NCBI GenBank assembly: GCA_023249255.1
Contig: JAHFCY010000062.1
Coordinates: 6,388 to 14,347, forward strand
Reading direction: 5' to 3'
Length of the DNA: 7,960 nt
From: Candidatus Lindowiibacteriota bacterium
GTDB taxonomy: Bacteria > Lindowbacteria > 2-12-FULL-62-27
In this document: positions 1 to 5,100 of the stretch, in pieces
How positions within the stretch are numbered: the first letter of the stretch is position 1
Layout: every line of letters starts with the position of its first letter
The notes under the pieces: model-generated
What the model was told of the DNA's origin: nothing
Databases searched by the model: none
The model's input: only the letters and a program-made list of their open reading frames with translations
Position numbers and translations under genes: made by a program

Positions 1-43
1 ATGTACTTCACCGGCCAGAGCACTTAAACTTTTCCCTTACGAA
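1..43. other. Short flank downstream of the operon's third gene; content unresolved
   Basis: No hairpin followed by a T-run is visible, so no terminator can be called. On the minus strand a GTG at 21-23 opens a frame (VLWPVKY) that runs off the window, with a weak AAGGGA 9 bases upstream; this could be the start of a fourth gene. On the plus strand a frame from the left edge ends at TAA 25-27 and could be the tail of a convergent gene. Neither can be decided from 43 bases. Confidence 0.25.
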
Positions 44-1204
44 TCATTCTCCGACCGCCGATCCAGGGAGGATGGAGAATTTGAATGAGCCGGTGCCGGC
101 TGGAATGCCGCCGCTGGTGACGTCGGCTGAAACCGACCAATCGCATTTGGTCATGAATTCCACTCCCTTGTAAGTGACGCCGATCGACGACATCGAAATA
201 TCCGCGCCGCTTGTGCCGGCCGCCGAGCTTCCTGAAACCGCGAGTGAGACGGGCGATTGAGGCAATGCGGTCGTGAACTGGATATTGGATCCGACGTTCA
301 TTGCCGTCGACCACGATCCCTGCGACGACGTGAATTTCAATTGAATCACATCGCCGGTTTTGAAGACAACGCCGGCGAGTTTGACGGTCTGGTTCGTGAC
401 GGTCGCCGTGAGTTTACCGGCCGTGTTCACGGAAATTTCAGCCGGGGAGACGGTGAGCGCGGCCGGCACAACGGGCGAGCCTTTGACCGCGAACTCGTAA
501 ATGCGCGCCGCTTTGTCGGTGGTGGTTTGCGTCGGGGTCGTGACGTTCAATTTGACGTATCGCGCCTTGGCCGTTGTCGTATGGGTTGTCACGCCGAGCG
601 TGTTTCCGGTGACCGTCACGGCGTTCGTCCAAGTCGTTCCGTCAACGCTGACGGATATGTCGAAGTCTTTTGTGTTGTACGCCGTTCCTTCGTTTCCGGC
701 CGACGCGTGGCTGACGACGAATTCGGTCAGGTTGGCAACGGATCCGAGGTCGACTTGGAGAAATTTGGATGACGCGCCCGAACACCATTTGTCGGACCAG
801 CCGCCCGAGACACTGCCGTTGAACGCTTTTTCCGCGCCTTCGGTCGTCCCGCACGGCGTACTGCTCGTGGCTGTTTTGTTCAGAGCGAGATTCGATGGCA
901 ACACCGCCGCTGCGACGGGGGTTGTTGCGGCCGGAGTTGCGACAGCAACGGAAACCGTAAATTCCTTCACGGAGAGAACCTCCACACTTCGGGAGTCGGC
1001 GCCGATCGTCATGCCGTTTTTCAACACGCCGGCCTTGGCGACCAGCTGTGCCAGATCGTCCTGCGCGGAAGACGTATATCCGGCGGCGAAGGCGGGAACT
1101 GCAAAGAAGAGAAACATAAAGATTATAAGGAAGGCATGAAGGGAGGAAAAATTCGTTGGAGGAAATCTTCCTGCGTTCCTATCTTCCTTATGGATAATTC
1201 TCAT
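44..1204 (-). CDS. Exported discoidin (F5/8 type C) domain protein with an unrecognised C-terminal beta-rich domain
   Basis: A 386-residue protein. The signal peptide has an unusually long n-region (residues 1-25), then a hydrophobic core FLIIFMFLFFAVPAFA, with cleavage probably after residue 40 or 41. The next ATG (residue 30) lies inside that core, so the ATG at 1204 is the start. Mature residues 42-82 are a short helical and extended segment; 84-102 are an Ala/Thr/Pro/Val linker; 103-242 are an F5/8 type C domain with NLALNK, AFNGS, KWCSG, LQVDLGSV, DISVSVDG..W and ARYVKL, ending ARIYEFAV. Residues about 245-386 look like one or two beta-sandwich domains (alternating hydrophobic strands, Ser/Thr/Gly-rich) that I cannot assign. 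Bacterial discoidin domains are mostly carbohydrate-binding modules, so glycan binding outside the cytoplasm is likely. No catalytic domain is present. The domain matches the C-terminus of the giant protein two genes upstream at about 60% identity by eye. The start overlaps the previous stop (ATGA). Confidence 0.92.
   Translation of the reverse strand: MRIIHKEDRNAGRFPPTNFSSLHAFLIIFMFLFFAVPAFAAGYTSSAQDDLAQLVAKAGVLKNGMTIGADSRSVEVLSVKEFTVSVAVATPAATTPVAAAVLPSNLALNKTATSSTPCGTTEGAEKAFNGSVSGGWSDKWCSGASSKFLQVDLGSVANLTEFVVSHASAGNEGTAYNTKDFDISVSVDGTTWTNAVTVTGNTLGVTTHTTTAKARYVKLNVTTPTQTTTDKAARIYEFAVKGSPVVPAALTVSPAEISVNTAGKLTATVTNQTVKLAGVVFKTGDVIQLKFTSSQGSWSTAMNVGSNIQFTTALPQSPVSLAVSGSSAAGTSGADISMSSIGVTYKGVEFMTKCDWSVSADVTSGGIPAGTGSFKFSILPGSAVGE
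479..898 (-). repeat. Discoidin domain copy 2 (middle of the third protein)
   Basis: This segment encodes residues 103-242 of the third protein and is homologous to the C-terminal domain of the giant protein. Similarity is also visible in the DNA: both copies carry closely related stretches around the AARIYEF codons (near 490-510 and 2190-2210). The duplication therefore seems to have occurred within this locus or a close ancestor, followed by divergence. The Cys at residue 118 and Cys 141 (KWC) correspond to the two Cys of copy 1. Confidence 0.9.
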
Positions 1205-2175
1205 TTTCCCAACCTCGTTTCGCGGAGGATTGTCCGGCCGGCAAGGACAGGCGCGCCGGGGTTGGCCGGATCGACGGCAATTCGGACCAGGATTGTCGGG
1301 TCGTAGTCAAACATTCTGTTGATGAGCTCGCGCTCGGCGGCGAGGGCGGACGAAGCGGCCGGACCGATGACGGCGCCGGTTTTCGCGAATGTTTTTTGCG
1401 TGGCGGCGGCGAATCGGTCGTATTCCTTCAGCATCGGGTCCGAGAGTTTTCGACGCTGGGACGAGAGGAGTAGGAGGCGCGCGTCGGTGTCGGTGACGCC
1501 GCTCTTGTCGAGTTCGCCGGTCAACTTGATCAAAAACGAAACGTAACTGTCGGCCATCTGGTTCGTGATGACGGACGCGGTTCGGGTGATGGATTTGGCC
1601 ACCCGGCGCCGAAGGGCCGCGTCACCTCGCGGAGCGGCGCGCCGGAGCAGGTCCGTAAAATCGCTTGCCGCCACTGTGTCCTCCACCAGTTCCATCACTC
1701 TCGCGGGCGGCGATCCGCCGGAAGTTCGGATAACCTCAAGCACAGTCAGCGGGTTTGCGATCAGGAAATCCTCAAGCCGCGCGCGCTCGACGGTCAGAAG
1801 AATGGAAAGCGGCGAAGCCATCGGGCCGGGCGCCCTGGAGCGCATCCGCGCCGCGAACGAATCGAACGCGGCCAGAGACGCATTAACGTACGTGTCCTGC
1901 TGTTGGGCAAGAAATACTTCCTTGTGCAGGGTCTTGCTGATGCCCTGCTCGTCAAGAATCTTCCCCGCGCCGCGCACATACGCGATGTACTCCCCGGCCA
2001 GCCGGTCGGTCAGCTTCGTGACCTGCGCCCGAATGTCCGCCACGACCTTCCGCAAAGAATTCAGCGCCGCGCGCTTGGATTCGAGCGAAGCCGGCGAGAC
2101 GGCTTCGGCCCGCACCGCGGACGGTCCGGCAAGCGCCAGAGCCGTCAACAAGGCGAATAAGACAGATCGCATCAT
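1201..2175 (-). CDS. Exported helical protein made of two diverged copies of one module; function unknown
   Basis: A 324-residue protein that I do not recognise. Residues 1-23 form a Sec signal peptide: MMR, hydrophobic core to about residue 16, then SAVRA before EAVSP, a good signal peptidase I site; no lipobox Cys is present. The mature part is predicted all-helical, rich in Ala, Leu and Arg, and has no Cys. Residues 44-150 and 192-301 are homologous to each other: they align without gaps at an offset of 148 residues (EYIAYV with SYVSFL, LDEQGIS with LDKSGVT, FDSFAAR with YDRFAAA). A 3-residue insertion then shifts the offset to 151 (ERARL with ERELI, NPLTVL with DPTIL). The start is ATGATG; the first ATG overlaps the upstream TGA and has GAGGTG 8 bases upstream, so translation is probably coupled to the giant gene. 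The stop overlaps the next start. A periplasmic or surface accessory partner of the giant protein is inferred from context only. Confidence 0.9.
   Translation of the reverse strand: MMRSVLFALLTALALAGPSAVRAEAVSPASLESKRAALNSLRKVVADIRAQVTKLTDRLAGEYIAYVRGAGKILDEQGISKTLHKEVFLAQQQDTYVNASLAAFDSFAARMRSRAPGPMASPLSILLTVERARLEDFLIANPLTVLEVIRTSGGSPPARVMELVEDTVAASDFTDLLRRAAPRGDAALRRRVAKSITRTASVITNQMADSYVSFLIKLTGELDKSGVTDTDARLLLLSSQRRKLSDPMLKEYDRFAAATQKTFAKTGAVIGPAASSALAAERELINRMFDYDPTILVRIAVDPANPGAPVLAGRTILRETRLGK
1213..1216 (-). promoter_or_regulatory. Ribosome binding site of the third gene
   Basis: GAGG on the minus strand, 8 bases before the ATG at 1204, inside the last codons of the second gene. Same spacing and same overlap arrangement as the preceding junction. 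Confidence 0.7.
1273..1602 (-). repeat. Internal module B of the second protein
   Basis: Residues 192-301, the diverged second copy of module A. Landmarks are DSYVSFL, LDKSGVT, KEYDRFAAA, ERELINRMF and DPTILVRIA. Offset to module A is 148 residues before, and 151 after, a 3-residue insertion near residue 265. Residues 151-191 between the modules form a basic helical linker (RRAAPRGDAALRRR region). Confidence 0.72.
1726..2046 (-). repeat. Internal module A of the second protein
   Basis: Residues 44-150. This is a helical module of about 107 residues, homologous to module B. Landmarks are GEYIAYV, LDEQGIS, AAFDSFAAR, ERARLEDFL and NPLTVLEVI. No known domain recognised. Confidence 0.72.
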
Positions 2176-5100
2176 TTGCCGTTCACCTCAAATTCATAAA
2201 TGCGCGCGGCATTGTCGGTCGTTTGCGTCGGCGCCGTGATTTCCAGCCGGACATATCGAGCCGACCGAGTTGTCGTGTGTTTGGTCACGTTGCTCGTGTT
2301 TCCCGTCACGGTGACATCCGTCGACCAAGGAAGGAGGAGGTCATTGCTGACCTTGATCGTAAAATCCTTCGTGTTGAAGCTCGCGCTCTCGCTGCCGGCG
2401 CCCGCGTGCGCGACAACGTAACCCGTGATTTCGCGGACCGAGCCGAGATCGACCTGAAGATATTTCACTGCGGCCCCCGAGCACCACTTGCCGATGGCGC
2501 TTCCGTTGAACGCCTTTTCAGGCCCCTCGGTTGTGGCGCAGGCTGTACTGCCGGTCGCGGCTTTTCCATTGGCGACATTCGACGCCGACGGCGTGAAGGA
2601 AGTCGCGGTCGTTGTGCCGGCCGTCGCGGTCGGCGCGCTTGTCCCGCCGCTTTGTAGAGCCGCCGACTTTTTCTGAATTTCCAACTGAAGCAATCCCTTA
2701 TCCGATGCTTGCAATTTGGACGTTGTCGGCAAACCGAGCGACGGGTCCGTGCCTACTCCGCCGGAATTGAGGTGGGTCTGGATCTGGCCTAATTCAAGAA
2801 CGTTCTTCGCGCTGTTGATGCGATTCTTGAAATCGGCAACCGATCCCACGTCCACAACGGGCTGGCCCGGCGGCGTGGACGCGGCTTGGAGCGTCGTCGT
2901 CCGCGAAGAGATACTGCTGATGAGAGTCGCCTTCCGCTCGGCCGATAACGCCGAGTAATCAGGCGCGACTCCCGCTCCGGCGGCGCGCGCCACGCCGTTG
3001 AGATCATTTTTCGTCTGGGTCAATGTTGCCAAGTCCATCGTCGCAACCTTCGACATCAGGTCGTTAAACAGCGCCGTCGCGGCCTTCTCCTTCTCGGCCG
3101 CTGTCACAAGCACGATTCGCGCGTCGATTTCGGTCGCGATCAGCGTTTTCTGGTCAGCGGTCAACGTCGAAACGTCAGGATACTGTTTTGAGACAGTTTG
3201 CGATTTCGTCCCCGAGACATGGTCCTTCAGAGTCTTCAGCACCGCCGACGAATCCGCGCCGGTGATGGCGGCTCGGACCGTCTCAAGTTCGCGCGTCGAG
3301 ATGAGATCGGCAGTCTCTTTGATAAGCGTTTGGCGGTCCGCGTCCGAGAGCTTGTCGCAGCCCGGGACGGCATTTTTGATGCTCAAATCCACGCTTTTCT
3401 TCTCGAGTTCCGACTTGATGGAAACAAGATAATCTCTGTCAGCGGTCTTGGTGACTTTCCTGTAGTCGTCGGCGGCGAGAGACGATATGCGCGCGTTGTA
3501 TTCACTCGTCAGCGTGGCTCGCTGGTCCGCCGTCAGAAAATAGTCCATGCTGGAGGGTGTCTCACCGGTTCCGAGCCGCCACTTCGTCAGTCCGGCAATA
3601 TACACGCGATATGCCGCCATGGCATCGTCCTGCTTCTTCTTCAGGCCGCCCTTCGCGGTGGCGGCTTCGGTCTTGAGCGTCGCCCGTTGATCCGCGGTCA
3701 GAATCTTGACGTCGATATCCTGAACCCACTTGGGTTGACTTGTCCGGTCGAATGTTTTGTAGTTGTCCGTGAAGCCGGTGAAATCATCGAAGCCCTTTTC
3801 GGAATCGATCCGTCCGATATAATCTCGGAAATTGGTCATGGCGGCGGATTGCAACCCCGGCAGTTCGGCCAACCGTTTGCGGGCGTCATCTTTCATTGCG
3901 CTGATATCATCCTGCGAGAAAAGCGAAAAACTCCCCAGAGTCGAAACCGTTTTTCCCTCCAGATGCCCGATGAAGAGATTGATCTCGTCGGTGGTTGTGT
4001 ATCCGTAGAGGGCGTCGGACAGCGGTTTCCGCTGTTTCGCAACTATGCTGTTCCAAGCGGCGGCTTCGGCGGCCTTAAGTTCCTTGATCCGCGTATCGGC
4101 CTCCGCGACAAGCGTTTTTTCGTCGGCCTCGGTAACTCTGCGTTTTCCGTCGGACGTTGCACTCGCACGTAACTGAAAGTCAGCCTTCAACTGTGTGGCC
4201 GCGGCGCTCGTCGTCGCGCTCTTCAACAAAGCGCTGTAGTAACTGACCAGTTTTGCGGCGCCCTTGGCATCCAGTGAGTCGATCTTGTCATCGATCTTTT
4301 TGAGCATGGCGTCCCTCGCCGCCGCGGTGGGCCAGAGGTAACCGTTCTTGATCGTATCTTTCAATCTCGTGCAATCGACGGAACTCACCGCGTTGTCAAC
4401 CTGGAATTCGATATCGCTCCAGTTGGGATCGGAGCCCGCGGAACCGAATCTTCCGTCCTTCTCGCTCTGAATGTCCTTTCGAAGCGACTCATTCTCGGCG
4501 TATGTCAGCAGGTTGAACTGCATCTCGCCGACGGTCTGGCTGGTCGAAACTTTGTCCAGCCACCAGTTGAGTTCGGCCCTCGTTTTCGCGTTCTTGGCGA
4601 TTGTCTTAGACTTCTCCAGCGTCTTGTCATGCCCCGCCTTCGACTCATCCACCGCCGCCTGGATCTCCTTCTTCAGCATATCTTTGTCGGACGTGGAAAG
4701 GCGCGACCCATCCGGAAATCCGCGGGCGGCGTCGATTTCGTTCTTGTCTATGTAGGTGTTCAGCATATAGGCCGTGCTGTTTACAGCGGTGGAGAGTTCG
4801 GGCGCATAGATGCGGATCTTTTCGATCCATTCGCGAACGTTCTTGATTGCTTCGAGAGAGGCATTGGCCTTGGAGGTCACGTTCCGGATGGACACGGCGC
4901 GCGTGAGGTCCGTCCTCTCCTGTTCCGTCAAAAGGTCAGACGTGTTGATGTCGGATTGGACCGTATTCAGAGCGCTCTCGCTGGCCGCGCTCGCGATGCG
5001 CGACTCAAACCCCGAAGCCGCAGATTTCTTCAATGCCTTGAGACGTTCATCATTGGCCGCGATCAATTTGGTTTTGTCGGATTCGGGGATATCCGTAAGC

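Noticed and set aside
24-47. A third ATGA overlap at the end of the third gene (ATG at 45-47)
   Set aside because: The frame closes after seven codons (MIRKGKV) and the nearest GGAG is only one base from the ATG, so it is not a usable start.
257-1139. Long plus-strand open frames opposite the third gene
   Set aside because: They are antisense to a gene with a signal peptide and a recognisable discoidin domain, and their translations are Arg/Val-rich without domain features; typical shadows of GC-rich coding DNA.
1440-1520. Possible copy of the LTADQ signature in the second protein (VTDTDARLLLLS)
   Set aside because: Only the Thr, acidic and Leu positions agree, and the flanking sequence matches module A of the same protein better than any unit of the giant array.
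3198-4172. A 324-codon plus-strand open frame inside the giant gene
   Set aside because: The opposite strand carries five well-conserved repeat signatures across the same bases. The plus-strand product is low-complexity Arg/Gly/Phe/Val sequence with no recognisable motif.
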